DNA of 64,000 nucleotides from Pseudomonas cichorii (GCF_003700275.1 NZ_RBRE01000017.1:1-64000), one strand, 5' to 3'; shown: positions 18,084-28,170, counted from the stretch's first letter. Program-made: numbers and translations. The notes: a model not told the origin generated them from the sequence alone.

Positions 18084-19159
18084 ATTGCTCTGGCTTCCTG
18101 CGTGAGTCTCGCACAAGGATAGCGTAGACAGGTGTAGTGACGACCGTCACGGCGCTCCACGCTCAGACTGGCGTGCGGGCCAAAAAGTGCCGTAATGCGT
18201 GCACCTATATTCAACAGGGCCTGTTGAGTACCGTTGGAAGTCTGCCGTGTGGCAACTTCTTCATAGGGATTGCTGACACACAATATGAACTCCCCCCCTT
18301 CATAGTTTGCCTCGACTGTAACCACGCCCCCTTCGATACGCGGGGCAATGCCATAATTCAAAGCGTTTTCCAGCAATGGCTGCAAGGTCAACTGGGGAAT
18401 GGGCAAATCATCCGGAATTGCGCTCACCCTCCAGTCCAACTGTAGACGTTCGCCGAGACGATATTGCTCAATCGACAAATATCGTTTCGCCAGGGCCAGT
18501 TCCTCATGCCATGTGACCAGGGTTCCGGGCTTGGCAAGGCTGGCGCGAAAGAGGTCCGAAAGATCCAGGACAGCCTGCTCGGCCTTGACCGGATTACTGG
18601 CCACCAGGCTGGCAATACTGTTGAGCGTATTGAACAGAAAATGCGGACGAATCCGTGCCTGAAGCGATTCGATCCTGGCCCGCAGTTCACCTTGCTGCTG
18701 CTTGCGCCACTGACTCTGCAGATAAAAGTAGCGCAGCATCAGCGCAGACATGATCAACGCGATCAACGAGTAACGGATGTAGCGCTCGACTGTGCCGCCC
18801 GCTGCAATCCGGCCCAGTTGGCAGGCATCCATCACCGCCGTACATACCAAGGTTAGTCCGACTACCAGCAAACAGCTCAGAATTCCGGCCACGCCTGCCG
18901 GCAGGCGCGCCAACCAGGGGCGCAAAGCGCACAGAAGAGCGGCCGACAGCAGGACGATCCACTGTACGAACAACGACATCAGCGCCAGGCATTCCCAATC
19001 GAAAGCCGGGCGCATGGGTTCGAGCAGCACAATGACCAGCACCAGCAGCTCGGCCAGAACGACGAGCACCAGCAAGGTCTGTGGCAGGCACAGTTCAGGC
19101 AGGAAGAAGTCTTTGCCGGGATCGGCTTTGACTTTGGGGTCAACAGGGTCTTTTCGCAT
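18080..19159 (-). CDS. algZ: Sensor histidine kinase AlgZ (FimS)
   Basis: 359 residues from the ATG at 19159 (MRKDPVDPK), which leads into the conserved [18 protein letters not shown]; the longer frame to 19312 overlaps the argH start and is rejected. Four or more membrane helices are followed by a LytS-type kinase module: the H-box [16 protein letters not shown] and an ATP-binding region with [10 protein letters not shown] and a C-terminal GLxN-like segment. AlgZ pairs with AlgR; it is an unorthodox kinase lacking several classic HATPase motifs. It is divergent from argH with about 133 bases between. Confidence 0.92.
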   Translation of the reverse strand: MRKDPVDPKVKADPGKDFFLPELCLPQTLLVLVVLAELLVLVIVLLEPMRPAFDWECLALMSLFVQWIVLLSAALLCALRPWLARLPAGVAGILSCLLVVGLTLVCTAVMDACQLGRIAAGGTVERYIRYSLIALIMSALMLRYFYLQSQWRKQQQGELRARIESLQARIRPHFLFNTLNSIASLVASNPVKAEQAVLDLSDLFRASLAKPGTLVTWHEELALAKRYLSIEQYRLGERLQLDWRVSAIPDDLPIPQLTLQPLLENALNYGIAPRIEGGVVTVEANYEGGEFILCVSNPYEEVATRQTSNGTQQALLNIGARITALFGPHASLSVERRDGRHYTCLRYPCARLTQEARAI

Positions 19160-19292
19160 AGGCCCAGTCTCGGCCCTGGCGTCGTCAGCGACAAGCCACC
19201 CGAGAATAAAAAAGCAACAACCTGTTATCATCGCCCGAGCCCTTGTGTCATCAACCGGGCACGCCACTTTCAGCAGAGCAACGAGCGAATTC

Positions 19293-20687
19293 ATGAGCAC
19301 CGACAAGACCAATCAGTCCTGGGGCGGCCGCTTCAGTGAGCCCGTCGACGCCTTCGTCGCGCGCTTCACCGCCTCCGTCACCTTCGATCAACGCCTGTAT
19401 CGCCACGACATCATGGGCTCCATCGCCCACGCAACGATGCTGGCTCACGTCGGCGTTCTGACCGAAGCCGAACGCGACACCATCATCGATGGCCTGAAAA
19501 CCATCCAGAGCGAGATCGAAGCCGGCAGTTTCGAGTGGCGCGTCGACCTGGAAGACGTGCACATGAACATCGAGGCGCGTCTGACCGACCGCATCGGCAT
19601 CACTGGCAAGAAACTGCACACCGGCCGTAGCCGCAACGATCAGGTCGCTACCGATATCCGTCTGTGGCTGCGTGACGAGATCGACCTGATCCTGAGCGAA
19701 ATCACCCGCCTGCAACAAGGCCTGCTGGAGCAGGCAGGCCGTGAATCCGACACCATCATGCCGGGCTTCACTCACCTGCAGACTGCACAGCCGGTGACGT
19801 TCGGTCACCACATGCTGGCCTGGTTCGAGATGCTCAGCCGCGATTACGAGCGTCTGGTCGATTGCCGCAAGCGCCTGAACCGCATGCCGCTGGGCAGCGC
19901 TGCGCTGGCGGGCACCACTTACCCGATCGACCGCGAAATGACCTGCAAACTGCTGGGCTTCGACGCGGTGGGCGGCAACTCTCTGGACGGCGTCTCGGAT
20001 CGTGACTTCGCCATCGAGTTCTGCTCTGCAGCTTCGGTGGCGATGATGCACCTGTCGCGCTTCTCCGAAGAGCTGGTGCTCTGGACCAGCGCCCAGTTCC
20101 AGTTCATCGACCTCCCGGACCGCTTCTGCACCGGCAGTTCGATCATGCCGCAGAAGAAGAACCCGGACGTACCGGAACTGGTTCGCGGCAAGAGCGGCCG
20201 TGTTTTCGGCGCACTGATGGGCCTGCTGACCCTGATGAAAGGCCAGCCGCTGGCCTACAACAAGGACAACCAGGAAGACAAGGAGCCGCTGTTCGACGCA
20301 GCCGACACCTTGCGCGACTCGCTGCGCGCCTTCGCCGACATGATCCCGGCCATCAAGCCCAGACATGCCATCATGCGCGAGGCGGCCTTGCGTGGTTTCT
20401 CCACTGCCACCGACCTGGCCGACTATCTGGTACGCCGTGGCCTGCCGTTCCGTGACTGCCACGAAATCGTGGGCCATGCCGTGAAGTACGGCGTGGAAAG
20501 CGGCAAGGACCTGGCGGAAATGAGCCTGGAAGAACTGCGTAAATTCAGCGATCAGATCGAGCAGGACGTGTTCGCCGTACTGACTCTGGAAGGCTCGGTG
20601 AATGCGCGTAACCACATTGGCGGTACCGCTCCGGAGCAAGTCCGGGCGGCTGTCGTTCGTGGGCAGGCACTGCTGGCCAGTCGTTAA
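19293..20687 (+). CDS. argH: Argininosuccinate lyase
   Basis: 464 residues from the ATG at 19293 ([14 protein letters not shown]). The fumarase/aspartase superfamily signature [12 protein letters not shown] lies near residue 283, with the catalytic Thr-His region [13 protein letters not shown] near residue 155 and [13 protein letters not shown] near residue 107. It splits argininosuccinate into arginine and fumarate, the last step of arginine synthesis. The gene is monocistronic and followed by a hairpin and a REP-like palindrome. The upstream in-frame extension to 18792 runs through algZ antisense and is not coding. Confidence 0.96.
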   Translation: MSTDKTNQSWGGRFSEPVDAFVARFTASVTFDQRLYRHDIMGSIAHATMLAHVGVLTEAERDTIIDGLKTIQSEIEAGSFEWRVDLEDVHMNIEARLTDRIGITGKKLHTGRSRNDQVATDIRLWLRDEIDLILSEITRLQQGLLEQAGRESDTIMPGFTHLQTAQPVTFGHHMLAWFEMLSRDYERLVDCRKRLNRMPLGSAALAGTTYPIDREMTCKLLGFDAVGGNSLDGVSDRDFAIEFCSAASVAMMHLSRFSEELVLWTSAQFQFIDLPDRFCTGSSIMPQKKNPDVPELVRGKSGRVFGALMGLLTLMKGQPLAYNKDNQEDKEPLFDAADTLRDSLRAFADMIPAIKPRHAIMREAALRGFSTATDLADYLVRRGLPFRDCHEIVGHAVKYGVESGKDLAEMSLEELRKFSDQIEQDVFAVLTLEGSVNARNHIGGTAPEQVRAAVVRGQALLASR

Positions 20688-20691
20688 ATAA

Positions 20692-20713
20692 ACACGGGCA
20701 GTTCAACCCGTGT
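20692..20713 (+). terminator. Hairpin after argH
   Basis: ACACGGG at 20692–20698 pairs with CCCGTGT at 20707–20713, directly after the argH stop. There is no T-run, so termination is uncertain; the hairpin abuts the REP-like element. Confidence 0.45.
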
Positions 20714-20762
20714 GAGAGCGGATTTATCCGCGAAGGATTCTTCGCGAATAAATTCGCTCACA
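20711..20762. repeat. REP-like palindrome
   Basis: TGTGAG at 20711–20716 and CTCACA at 20757–20762 bound an imperfect palindrome with the core GCGGATTTATCCGCGAA and its inverse TTCGCGAATAAATTCGC. The same core occurs at four other places in the window (near 38.3, 53.5 and 62.3 kb and in part near 5.9 kb), always intergenic. Confidence 0.75.
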
Positions 20763-20773
20763 GCCTGTCGCAA

Positions 20774-21448
20774 TTACCCTGCCTTACGCCCCACTGCCTG
20801 CACACGCGCCAGAAATGCTGGCAACTCGGCCTGCTTGTCAGCGGCTACCCGCTGCACGTTCGGATTGAGCGCCAGACGCTCAAGCAGCGCCCGTGCTCCG
20901 GGCATATCCTGCAACAGATCCAGGTCGAACAACTTTTCCCCTACTTGCTGGGCAAGATCAACGCTGTAGAGAAAGTACAGATCCGCCAGCGTGAACTTCT
21001 CACCCGCCACATAAGGTGCGAAACGCCCACGCTGGGCAAGGGCCGTAAAGCCTTTGATCAGATCGCGGCGCGCCTTGACCTTGAGCTGTTCGGGCGTAGG
21101 CCGCCCACCAAAGAACGCCTCGACATAACACACCCGCGCTGGCAGTTCGATATACAGCTCGATTTCCTTGGCCAGGGTCCAGACCTGGGCGCGGGAGAAT
21201 GCGTCTTCGGGAAGCAGCTTCGGGCCAGGCTGGGTTTCTTCGATGTACCGCAGAATGACATCTGTTTCGCTGATGAAACCCTTTCCGGTTTCCAGTATCG
21301 GCACCTTGCCTCGAGCGCTGATCGCCAAAACCTCCGGATTCTGGCAGCCATGTAGCGCAACGACTTCAAAGGGCAGTTGTTTCTCCAGTAGTGCCAGTTT
21401 GACCATATTGAAATAGTTGCTGGCAGCAAAACCATAGAGTTTCAGCAT
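20774..21448 (-). CDS. Glutathione S-transferase family protein
   Basis: 224 residues with an AAGGAGG site. The thioredoxin-like N-terminal domain begins MLKLYGFAASNYFNMVKLAL and includes the cis-proline motif KVPILE and the glutathione-binding SETDVILRYIEE. The helical C-terminal domain has KFTLADLYFLYSVDLA. It probably conjugates or reduces electrophiles with glutathione; the substrate is unknown. It is monocistronic, convergent with argH. Confidence 0.87.
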   Translation of the reverse strand: MLKLYGFAASNYFNMVKLALLEKQLPFEVVALHGCQNPEVLAISARGKVPILETGKGFISETDVILRYIEETQPGPKLLPEDAFSRAQVWTLAKEIELYIELPARVCYVEAFFGGRPTPEQLKVKARRDLIKGFTALAQRGRFAPYVAGEKFTLADLYFLYSVDLAQQVGEKLFDLDLLQDMPGARALLERLALNPNVQRVAADKQAELPAFLARVQAVGRKAG

Positions 21449-21633
21449 CGTCGGCCTCCTTGACCTTGTGGTTATCGATGGCGGTACTTTTATATATTTT
21501 TCTATTAATGTCAGTGAGTTAAGGTAACCCCACGCAACTTAAAGACCGTTCTGACAGGCAACTCCAACCGAACCTGACACTGCTCGGGTAAAAGAAATCC
21601 AGTTAAACTGCTGGCCTTAACCGAGGATTCACC

Positions 21634-21909
21634 ATGACCGACCCAATCGATAATGATGAAGAAGAGTTCACTGCATCGACCCTGATCGAAGCGATCGAAA
21701 ACCAGATCGAGGCTGATAACCCGCCAGCCGCCAAGGCCACCTACAACAAGCTGACGCTGGTCGGTTATGAGCGCGAAGACATCCTCGAGCTGATGGCCCA
21801 CGTACTGGCAATCGAGATCGACTCGATGCTTGAAGAAGACCGGCCATTCAATACCCAGTGGTATGAAACCGCCCTGCGCGCCTTGCCGGAACTGCCGCCG
21901 GAAGCCTGA
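21634..21909 (+). CDS. Conserved small acidic protein, unknown function
   Basis: 91 residues, strongly acidic (MTDPIDNDEEEFTAS) and helical, without membrane segments or metal motifs. It looks like the conserved Pseudomonas hypothetical protein found near cyaA. The ATG is preceded by CCGAGGATTCACC, a good ribosome-binding site. I do not recognise a family with known function. Confidence 0.75.
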   Translation: MTDPIDNDEEEFTASTLIEAIENQIEADNPPAAKATYNKLTLVGYEREDILELMAHVLAIEIDSMLEEDRPFNTQWYETALRALPELPPEA

Positions 21910-21965
21910 TTTCCAGGACGCGGCAAGAGAATGCTGCAAAAGATCCAGCGACTGGCTACACTGCA

Positions 21966-21999
21966 AAAGCCCCTCTGCCGCTAAATTCCGGGGGCTTTC
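21966..21999 (+). terminator. Probable terminator after the small acidic protein gene
   Basis: AAAGCCCC at 21966–21973 pairs with GGGGCTTT at 21991–21998 across a 17-base loop. The T-run is short. Confidence 0.55.
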
Positions 22000-22109
22000 A
22001 TGCAAGCTGGCGTTAACGGTCATACAGAACCGACGTGCAAAACAGCCTTGTCGATTCTGTCCCTCCTCCAAGCCAGCGAAGCGTATTCCTACAAAAGTCT
22101 GGAGTCCCT

Positions 22110-22358
22110 ATGTCGTATACCCCTGAGCTGGTTGCCGAACTGGAAATCCTCGCACTGTTCAACCTGGGCAATACCCAGGAAGGCCTCAAAGTCCACCATG
22201 TGGCGGCCCCGACAGCGATTGCGGCTGCACAAAGACTCTTTGAAAAAGGACTCACGACTCAAGTCGATGGAGGCTATCTGACCAGCCTTGGACTGGAAGC
22301 CGCCAAGCACGCCCAGTCACTGTTGACCATCCTGAACGTCTCCGAAGAAGCGGCCTGA
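22110..22358 (+). CDS. TIGR02647 family protein
   Basis: 82 residues from the ATG at 22110, preceded by TCTGGAG; the frame is open to 22035 but lacks a good site there. MSYTPELVAELEILALFNL is the typical start of TIGR02647, a small family limited mostly to gammaproteobacteria. The central segment (TAIAAAQRLFEKGLTTQVDGGYLTSLG) looks like a winged-helix element, so DNA binding is conceivable but untested. Confidence 0.82.
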   Translation: MSYTPELVAELEILALFNLGNTQEGLKVHHVAAPTAIAAAQRLFEKGLTTQVDGGYLTSLGLEAAKHAQSLLTILNVSEEAA

Positions 22359-22542
22359 AAAACCGCCGGGCCTGCCAGCGCAAACAAATAGGTGCAGCAG
22401 GCCCTCCATTTATGGGAATGTAAGCCGATAGAAAACCGGCGCCAGAATAATATCCCGACCGTTCATGCATCCTCTCGGCAGTAGTCTTCTTCGCCCTCCG
22501 CTCACTATTTCCACGCCTGCGCAGGCTGCTGCTTGAGTTGCG

Positions 22543-25395
22543 ATGACGCGTAATCTTGAAATTCGCCCCGACCTGGATGAGGGCATCGACCGCAAGGTAC
22601 TCAGCCAGCTACGTAACCGCTTCCTGACTCTCAATGACGGGCGGTATGCGCGCGCCATGGAAGGGCTGTCGACCCGCCAGCAGAGCGTCCTGACGCTGCT
22701 GCCGCTGTGCTTTCATGTCAATCATCCGCTGTTGCCCGGTTATGTATCCGGCAGCACGCCAGCGGGGGTATCGCATTACGAACCCGACGCCCAGGCCCTG
22801 GCAGAAGCACAACGGCTGACCCGTTCCTTTTCCTATAAAGCCCGCCACGGCAATCCGCCACAGCCTATTCACGGCCTGTTCCTGATGGGCAGCCTCGGCA
22901 CGCTGGCGCAGGCCGAGCAAAGCGATATGGACGTCTGGGTCTGTCACGACTCGGAGCTTTCCCCCGATGCCATCGCAGAGCTGCGCAAGAAGTGCCAGGC
23001 CCTGGAAGCCTGGGCAGCGTCCATGGGCGCCGAAGCGCATTTCTTCCTGATCGACCCGCAGCGCTTCCGAACCGGGGATCGCGATACCCAGCTCAGCTCC
23101 GACGATTGCGGCACAAGCCAGCACTATCTATTGCTGGACGAGTTCTACCGCACCGCCATCTGGCTCGCGGGGCGTACCCCGATGTGGTGGCTGGTGCCGG
23201 TCTATGAAGAAGAGCGCTATGCCGAGTACACCCACACGCTGCTGTCCAAGCGTTTCATCCGCGCCGACGAAGTACTCGACCTGGGTCCAATGACTCACAT
23301 TCCGCCGGGAGAATTCATCGGCGCAGGACTGTGGCAACTGTTCAAGGGCATCGAATCGCCCTACAAGTCCGTGCTCAAGCTGCTGCTGATCGAGGTTTAT
23401 TCCAGCGAACACCCCAGCGTCCAGTGCCTGAGCCTGCGCTTCAAACAGGCGGTGTTCGCCAACCAGCTGGATCTGGACGAGCTGGATCCGTACATGGTCG
23501 TGTATCACCGGATCGAAGAGCATCTGCAGGCGCGCAACGAAGTTGAGCGTCTGGCGCTGGTACGCCGCAGTCTGTATCTGAAGGTCAACAAGAAACTCAC
23601 CGGTCCGGCCCGCCAGCGCAGCAATAGCTGGCAGCGCCTGTTGCTGGAGCGCCTGACCCGCGAATGGGGCTGGGATGAGCGCCAATTGGCGTTGCTCGAC
23701 AGCCGCAGCCAGTGGAAGGTCAGACAGGTCGCCCACGAGCGGCGGGCGTTGGTCAACGAGCTGAATTACAGCTATCGCTTTCTGGTGCAGTTCGCCCGCC
23801 TGCAAAACGCCCCCAACGCGATCACCGCCCGCGACGTAAGCGTCCTGGGCCGACGCCTGTATGCCGCGTTCGAGCGCAAGGCCGGCAAGGTCGAGTTCAT
23901 CAATCCCGGCATCGCCCCGGACCTGGCCGAGGACACTCTGACGCTGGTGAACTCGCCCAACAAGCGCGAACCGGGGAAAAACCAGTGGGCCTTGTACAAC
24001 GGCAATCTGGGTGCACATGAGTGGCAGAACTTCTCGCCGATCAAGCGCAGCCGGGAATTGCTCGAACTGCTGACCTGGTGCCATCGCAACGGCGTGATCG
24101 ACACCACCACCCGCCTGGCCCTGCACCCCGGCGCCAGCGATCTGAGCGAGCTTGAGCTGTTCAACCTGATGGGAGCCCTGCAGCAGACAATCCCGCTGCC
24201 CCTCAAGGACGTCAGCGACGAACACCTGCTCACTCCGAGCGTACCCAATGAAATACTGCTGCTGGTGAACGTGGGCGTCGACCCGCTCCGCCACCATCGC
24301 GAACTGAACATTCTGATGACGACCGAGCGCACCGACTCGCTCAGTTATGCCGGGGTCCGGGAAAATCTGGTCCTGACGCTGGATCAGGTCACCCTGAACA
24401 GCTGGAACGAAACACTGGTCAGCCGCTACGACGGCCCCCATGCCCTGCTCGACTGCCTGAGCGAACTGCTCAGCAACATGCCAGAAGGCCAGCCACACCC
24501 GCGCATCCGTGTGCGCTGCTTCTGCCACAACCGGGCCCCGGCCATCGCCCAGCGGGTCGAAGAGTTGATCAATACCGCGCAGTTACTGCTCGCCAGAAAC
24601 CTCAATCATCGCTACCTGATCCAGGTGCAGCAGCAGTACCACGTACTGAAAATGATTCCCGGCCAGGTCGGCCATGTGGTGGTCAACAGCCTGCCAGGGC
24701 TGTTCAATTATCTGGGAGAGGAATCGCCCCGCTACAGCCCGCTGCACCTGGACCCGCAAGCCCTGGACGATCACGATCTGGCACTGATCCTGCCGTATGG
24801 GCAGCCGGAGTGCATCCAGGTTTTCTATCGGGTCAACGAGCCTGACGCCGACCTGTATGTACTCGACGAACACAATTCGCTCTGGCACCAGCGTTTGCCG
24901 TATCACGACGAACAGAGCCTGCTGATGCCCTTGCAGCGTTTCTTCCATTCGCTGGTTTATCGGCGCGGCGCATCGCTGCCACTGGATAACCCGGCAGAGC
25001 CGGTCCTGCTGGAAACCCTGTATTACCAGATACTGCCTTCCGGCGCAGGCCGCGCCCGGCGTATCGAGCCGCGCACCGCGCCGACTGCGGCAGACAAGCC
25101 GTTCTATGACGTGCAGGCGATTATCGAAGAAACCTCACCGGGACAGATCAACGCCACGCTGTATTGCGATAACAGCGAGTTTTCCGAACTGGAACATGGC
25201 GACCAACTGTTTGCCGTAGTCGCCCAGCAAATCCTCGACCGACGCCGGGAAACGCAGCGCTATCGCTGCTACATCACCGACCTCGACCTTTCCGGGCTGC
25301 TGGACGATGGCCACGGGCAAAGCATCCTGTTCCTGCGCTACAAGGCCGAACTGGAGAAATCGCTGAACGACGCGATGGATGAGTGTCAGAGGTAG
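22543..25395 (+). CDS. cyaA: Class I adenylate cyclase
   Basis: 950 residues. The N-terminal catalytic domain has the nucleotidyltransferase signature GSLGTLAQAEQSDMDVWVC, with the DMD metal-binding acids, as in enterobacterial and Pseudomonas CyaA. It makes cAMP from ATP and in Pseudomonas feeds the Vfr/Crp regulator. The C-terminal half is the regulatory domain, ending in DECQR. It is a single-gene unit convergent with rnk. A 466-residue antisense frame (23128–24528) is a shadow. Confidence 0.94.
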   Translation: MTRNLEIRPDLDEGIDRKVLSQLRNRFLTLNDGRYARAMEGLSTRQQSVLTLLPLCFHVNHPLLPGYVSGSTPAGVSHYEPDAQALAEAQRLTRSFSYKARHGNPPQPIHGLFLMGSLGTLAQAEQSDMDVWVCHDSELSPDAIAELRKKCQALEAWAASMGAEAHFFLIDPQRFRTGDRDTQLSSDDCGTSQHYLLLDEFYRTAIWLAGRTPMWWLVPVYEEERYAEYTHTLLSKRFIRADEVLDLGPMTHIPPGEFIGAGLWQLFKGIESPYKSVLKLLLIEVYSSEHPSVQCLSLRFKQAVFANQLDLDELDPYMVVYHRIEEHLQARNEVERLALVRRSLYLKVNKKLTGPARQRSNSWQRLLLERLTREWGWDERQLALLDSRSQWKVRQVAHERRALVNELNYSYRFLVQFARLQNAPNAITARDVSVLGRRLYAAFERKAGKVEFINPGIAPDLAEDTLTLVNSPNKREPGKNQWALYNGNLGAHEWQNFSPIKRSRELLELLTWCHRNGVIDTTTRLALHPGASDLSELELFNLMGALQQTIPLPLKDVSDEHLLTPSVPNEILLLVNVGVDPLRHHRELNILMTTERTDSLSYAGVRENLVLTLDQVTLNSWNETLVSRYDGPHALLDCLSELLSNMPEGQPHPRIRVRCFCHNRAPAIAQRVEELINTAQLLLARNLNHRYLIQVQQQYHVLKMIPGQVGHVVVNSLPGLFNYLGEESPRYSPLHLDPQALDDHDLALILPYGQPECIQVFYRVNEPDADLYVLDEHNSLWHQRLPYHDEQSLLMPLQRFFHSLVYRRGASLPLDNPAEPVLLETLYYQILPSGAGRARRIEPRTAPTAADKPFYDVQAIIEETSPGQINATLYCDNSEFSELEHGDQLFAVVAQQILDRRRETQRYRCYITDLDLSGLLDDGHGQSILFLRYKAELEKSLNDAMDECQR

Positions 25396-25419
25396 CGAAA
25401 AAAGCTACAAGCGGCAAGC

Positions 25420-25827
25420 CTACAAATATTCGCCTGCCGCTTCCGGCTGATATTCCACCGCCAGCAAGGTGAGCTTGAGCGTCTTGCCGCCCGGTGCGGG
25501 CCAGTCGATGTGCTGGCCGACCTGCAGGCCCAGCAATGCCGAGCCAACCGGGGCCAGCACCGAAACCGTACCTTCACCACCTGCATCCTGCGGATAGACC
25601 AGCGTGAGGTGGTAATCCTTGCCACTGCTTTCCTCTCGGCAATGCACCCGCGAGTTCATGGTGACAAGTCCGGCAGGCACTTCATCGTGGCCGACGACCT
25701 GTTCGGCGCGGTCCAGTTCGGCCTGTAGCGCCACAATGCCCGGGCTGGATTGCGTCTGGCTATCGATGAGCCGCTCAAGACGCTGGACATCGAGCCGGGT
25801 GAGGATGATGGAAGGTGCGGTGTTCAT
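25420..25827 (-). CDS. rnk: Regulator of nucleoside diphosphate kinase Rnk
   Basis: 135 residues. The N-terminal helical hairpin begins with LTRLDVQRLERLIDS and the C-terminal GreA/GreB-like beta domain includes LVYPQDAGGEGTVSVLAPVGSALLGLQ. Rnk binds RNA polymerase near the secondary channel and affects nucleoside diphosphate kinase level and alginate synthesis in Pseudomonas. It is preceded by a terminator at 25865–25891, so it has its own transcript. Confidence 0.92.
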   Translation of the reverse strand: MNTAPSIILTRLDVQRLERLIDSQTQSSPGIVALQAELDRAEQVVGHDEVPAGLVTMNSRVHCREESSGKDYHLTLVYPQDAGGEGTVSVLAPVGSALLGLQVGQHIDWPAPGGKTLKLTLLAVEYQPEAAGEYL

Positions 25828-25864
25828 GATTCAGGCAGTCTCCTTTTTTCTGCGCGACAAAAGC

Positions 25865-25891
25865 AAAACCCCGCCGAACCGACGGGGTTTT
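25865..25891 (-). terminator. Terminator between cyaY/DUF1289 and rnk
   Basis: AAAACCCCG at 25865–25873 pairs with CGGGGTTTT at 25883–25891. On the minus strand it is followed by GCTTTTGT. It ends the transcript coming from cyaY. Confidence 0.75.
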
Positions 25892-25933
25892 GACAGGCCT
25901 CTCTATCTAGAGAAGCAGGTTCTGACATTAACA

Positions 25934-26524
25934 TCAGCCAATAAATACACAACCCGACGGGACGTTGACCCGCCATCCGGTGTTACCCGGCAAGCGCTCT
26001 GCGCTGGTCGGCGTTATGGCGAATCTGGCGGCGCCGCTCATCGTCGGCAGAGCGCCATTCGCGAATGTCTTCCACATGGCGAAAGCAGCCCAGACAGACC
26101 TTCTGCTCATCGAGCCGACACAAACTGATACAAGGTGACGGCACAGCAGGACTGACATTGCTGAACAGCGGCTTGGGTGGCCGGGCGGGTGTGGTGTTAT
26201 CGCGAAATCCAGTTCGACGCCAGCCTGTTCCTGGGTGATGCGTACCAGCATCTCGGCCAGCAGCTCGTCGCTGCTGTCGCATACCCAACGACCGGTTTCT
26301 TCGTCGTAGTCAAAATGAAAACCGCCCGAACGCGCAGCCAGCCACAGCTGACGCAGCGGTTCCTGGCGGCTGAAGATGATCTGGGTGCCGTTCTCGAACT
26401 TCACGGTCAGGACGCCAGCAGAGTTTTCAAGGTCCAGATCAAGATCGCTCTCGTCGAAAATGTCTTCCAGCGCTTGCTGGGTAGCATCCACCAGATCGTG
26501 AAAGCGGGCTTCGGTCAAACTCAT
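25934..26524 (-). CDS. cyaY: Iron–sulfur assembly protein CyaY (frataxin), apparently read through its normal end
   Basis: The ATG at 26524 has a GAGG site and starts MSLTEARFHDLVDATQQALE. Residues 1–107 are a complete frataxin domain: an acidic iron-binding first helix (DIFDESDLDLDLEN), the sheet segment QLWLAARSGGFHFDY and a final helix ending AGVELDF at 26204. Family members stop within about three residues, near 110. Here the frame continues 89 further residues of non-homologous sequence to 25934, while a TAA sits out of frame at 26197–26199, four bases beyond F107. A small indel near 26200 would explain this. CyaY delivers iron to, or regulates, the Isc system. Confidence 0.85.
   Translation of the reverse strand: MSLTEARFHDLVDATQQALEDIFDESDLDLDLENSAGVLTVKFENGTQIIFSRQEPLRQLWLAARSGGFHFDYDEETGRWVCDSSDELLAEMLVRITQEQAGVELDFAITPHPPGHPSRCSAMSVLLCRHLVSVCVGSMSRRSVWAAFAMWKTFANGALPTMSGAARFAITPTSAERLPGNTGWRVNVPSGCVFIG
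25983..26168 (-). CDS. DUF1289 family Fe–S-like protein, start disturbed
   Basis: The frame encodes PSPCISLCRLDEQKVCLGCF followed by RHVEDIREW, the four-cysteine signature of DUF1289, ending at 25983. No ATG, GTG or TTG lies in frame between the cyaY domain and the first cysteine; only a CTG at 26168 is available. An ATG at 26156–26158 is one base out of frame (ATGTC|AGTCCT). The nearest in-frame ATG (26288) lies inside the cyaY domain and gives a shadow peptide. One base missing after that ATG, or a natural frameshift from cyaY, would restore a normal product of about 60 residues. Confidence 0.6.
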   Translation of the reverse strand: MFSNVSPAVPSPCISLCRLDEQKVCLGCFRHVEDIREWRSADDERRRQIRHNADQRRALAG

Positions 26525-26762
26525 TGCGGGAACCTCGAAAAATGTCTGCTTATGGCACAGAGTCGCAAGATACGGACGCCGCAAGGCAAATGCAAAACAT
26601 ACCCGCCAGACGCGCCACGCAGCCCCGATAATCGCGGGCCGCAAGGATGATGCCCGAACGATAACCTCGAAGGCCCGCCAGACGGGTGGGCGCCTGCATA
26701 GGCAAGCTGCCGGGTGGCCGGTATACTCGGGCGCAATTAATGCTTTTACAAAGGATTTCGCC

Positions 26763-26909
26763 ATGAAGCGCCTGATCTCTTCGCTTGCTGCGCTCGTCGC
26801 GGTCGCTTGTCTTGTTACTGCGTGCGGCCAGAAAGGCCCGCTCTACCTGCCCGATGACAACAAATCATCCGACGAACAAGCCAAATCGCAATCGCACAAG
26901 CATCTTTAA
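26763..26909 (+). CDS. lptM: LPS translocon maturation lipoprotein LptM-like (YifL)
   Basis: 48 residues, MKRLISSLAALVAVACLVTA then CGQKGPLYLP. The lipobox cysteine is followed by GQKGPLYLP, the hallmark of the YifL/LptM family, then a short polar tail. In Escherichia coli LptM helps LptD oxidative maturation at the outer membrane. It is the first gene of the lysA-dapF operon, nine bases before lysA, as in most Pseudomonas. Confidence 0.85.
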   Translation: MKRLISSLAALVAVACLVTACGQKGPLYLPDDNKSSDEQAKSQSHKHL

Positions 26910-26918
26910 GGGAATCAC

Positions 26919-28166
26919 ATGGACGCCTTCAACTACCGCGACGGTGAGCTGTTCGCGGAAGGAGTAGCATTGTCTGCCATTGCCGAGCGTTTCGGCACGC
27001 CGACCTATGTCTATTCCCGCGCTCATATCGAAGCGCAGTACCGTGCCTATGCCGACGCCCTGAGCGGCATGCCGCATCTGGTGTGCTTTGCGGTAAAAGC
27101 CAACTCCAACCTGGGTGTACTCAATGTCCTGGCGCGCCTGGGTGCCGGTTTCGACATCGTGTCGCGTGGCGAACTGGAGCGCGTGCTGGCAGCCGGCGGC
27201 AAGGCCGACAAGATCGTCTTCTCCGGTGTCGGCAAGACCCGTGAAGACATGCGTCGCGCCCTGGAAGTGGGCGTGCACTGCTTCAACGTCGAGTCCACCG
27301 ATGAACTCGAACGCCTGCAGATCGTAGCGGCGGAGCTGGGCGTTCGTGCGCCGATCTCGCTGCGCGTCAACCCGGATGTGGATGCGGGCACTCACCCGTA
27401 CATTTCCACCGGCCTGAAGGAAAACAAGTTCGGTATCGCCATTGCCGATGCAGAGGACGTCTACGTTCGCGCCTCGCAGTTGCCGAACCTGGAAGTGCTG
27501 GGTGTCGACTGCCACATCGGCTCGCAACTGACCACCCTGGAACCGTTCATCGATGCCCTCGACCGCCTGCTGGATCTGGTCGATCGCCTTGGCGACTGCG
27601 GCATTCACCTGCGCCACATCGATCTGGGCGGCGGCCTGGGCGTGCGTTATCGCGATGAAGAGCCACCGCTGGCAGCCGACTACATCAAGGCCGTGCGCGA
27701 GCGTCTTGCCGGTCGTGATCTGGGGCTGATGTTCGAGCCGGGCCGCTTCATCGTGGCCAATGCCGGTGTATTGCTGACCCAGGTCGAGTACCTCAAGCAC
27801 ACCGAGCACAAGGATTTCGCCATCGTCGACGCGGCCATGAACGACCTGATCCGCCCGGCGCTGTATCAGGCCTGGATGGACGTTACCGCCGTGCGCCCAC
27901 GTGACGGCGCAACACGCAATTACGACATCGTCGGCCCGATCTGCGAAACCGGCGACTTCCTGGCCAAGAACCGCGAGCTGGCTCTGGCCGAAGGCGATCT
28001 GCTGGCCGTGCATTCGGCTGGCGCCTATGGCTTTGTGATGAGCTCGAACTACAACACTCGCGGCCGCACTGCCGAAGTGCTGGTCGATGGCTCGCAAGCC
28101 TTTGAAGTCCGTCGTCGCGAAACCGTGACCGAGCTGTTCGCTGGCGAAAGCCTGCTGCCGGAGTAA
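26919..28166 (+). CDS. lysA: Diaminopimelate decarboxylase
   Basis: 415 residues, the usual length. The PLP lysine lies in [16 protein letters not shown] near residue 57; the glycine-rich phosphate site [23 protein letters not shown] and the C-terminal CETGDFLAK (catalytic cysteine from the partner subunit) are present. It converts meso-diaminopimelate to lysine. It lies between lptM and dapF, so substrate supply (dapF) and consumption (lysA) are co-expressed. Confidence 0.96.
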   Translation: MDAFNYRDGELFAEGVALSAIAERFGTPTYVYSRAHIEAQYRAYADALSGMPHLVCFAVKANSNLGVLNVLARLGAGFDIVSRGELERVLAAGGKADKIVFSGVGKTREDMRRALEVGVHCFNVESTDELERLQIVAAELGVRAPISLRVNPDVDAGTHPYISTGLKENKFGIAIADAEDVYVRASQLPNLEVLGVDCHIGSQLTTLEPFIDALDRLLDLVDRLGDCGIHLRHIDLGGGLGVRYRDEEPPLAADYIKAVRERLAGRDLGLMFEPGRFIVANAGVLLTQVEYLKHTEHKDFAIVDAAMNDLIRPALYQAWMDVTAVRPRDGATRNYDIVGPICETGDFLAKNRELALAEGDLLAVHSAGAYGFVMSSNYNTRGRTAEVLVDGSQAFEVRRRETVTELFAGESLLPE

Positions 28167-28170
28167 TCCC

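Noticed and set aside
19251..20639. 462-residue minus-strand frame
   Set aside because: Antisense of argH, which has clear lyase signatures.
23128..24528. 466-residue minus-strand frame
   Set aside because: Antisense of cyaA.
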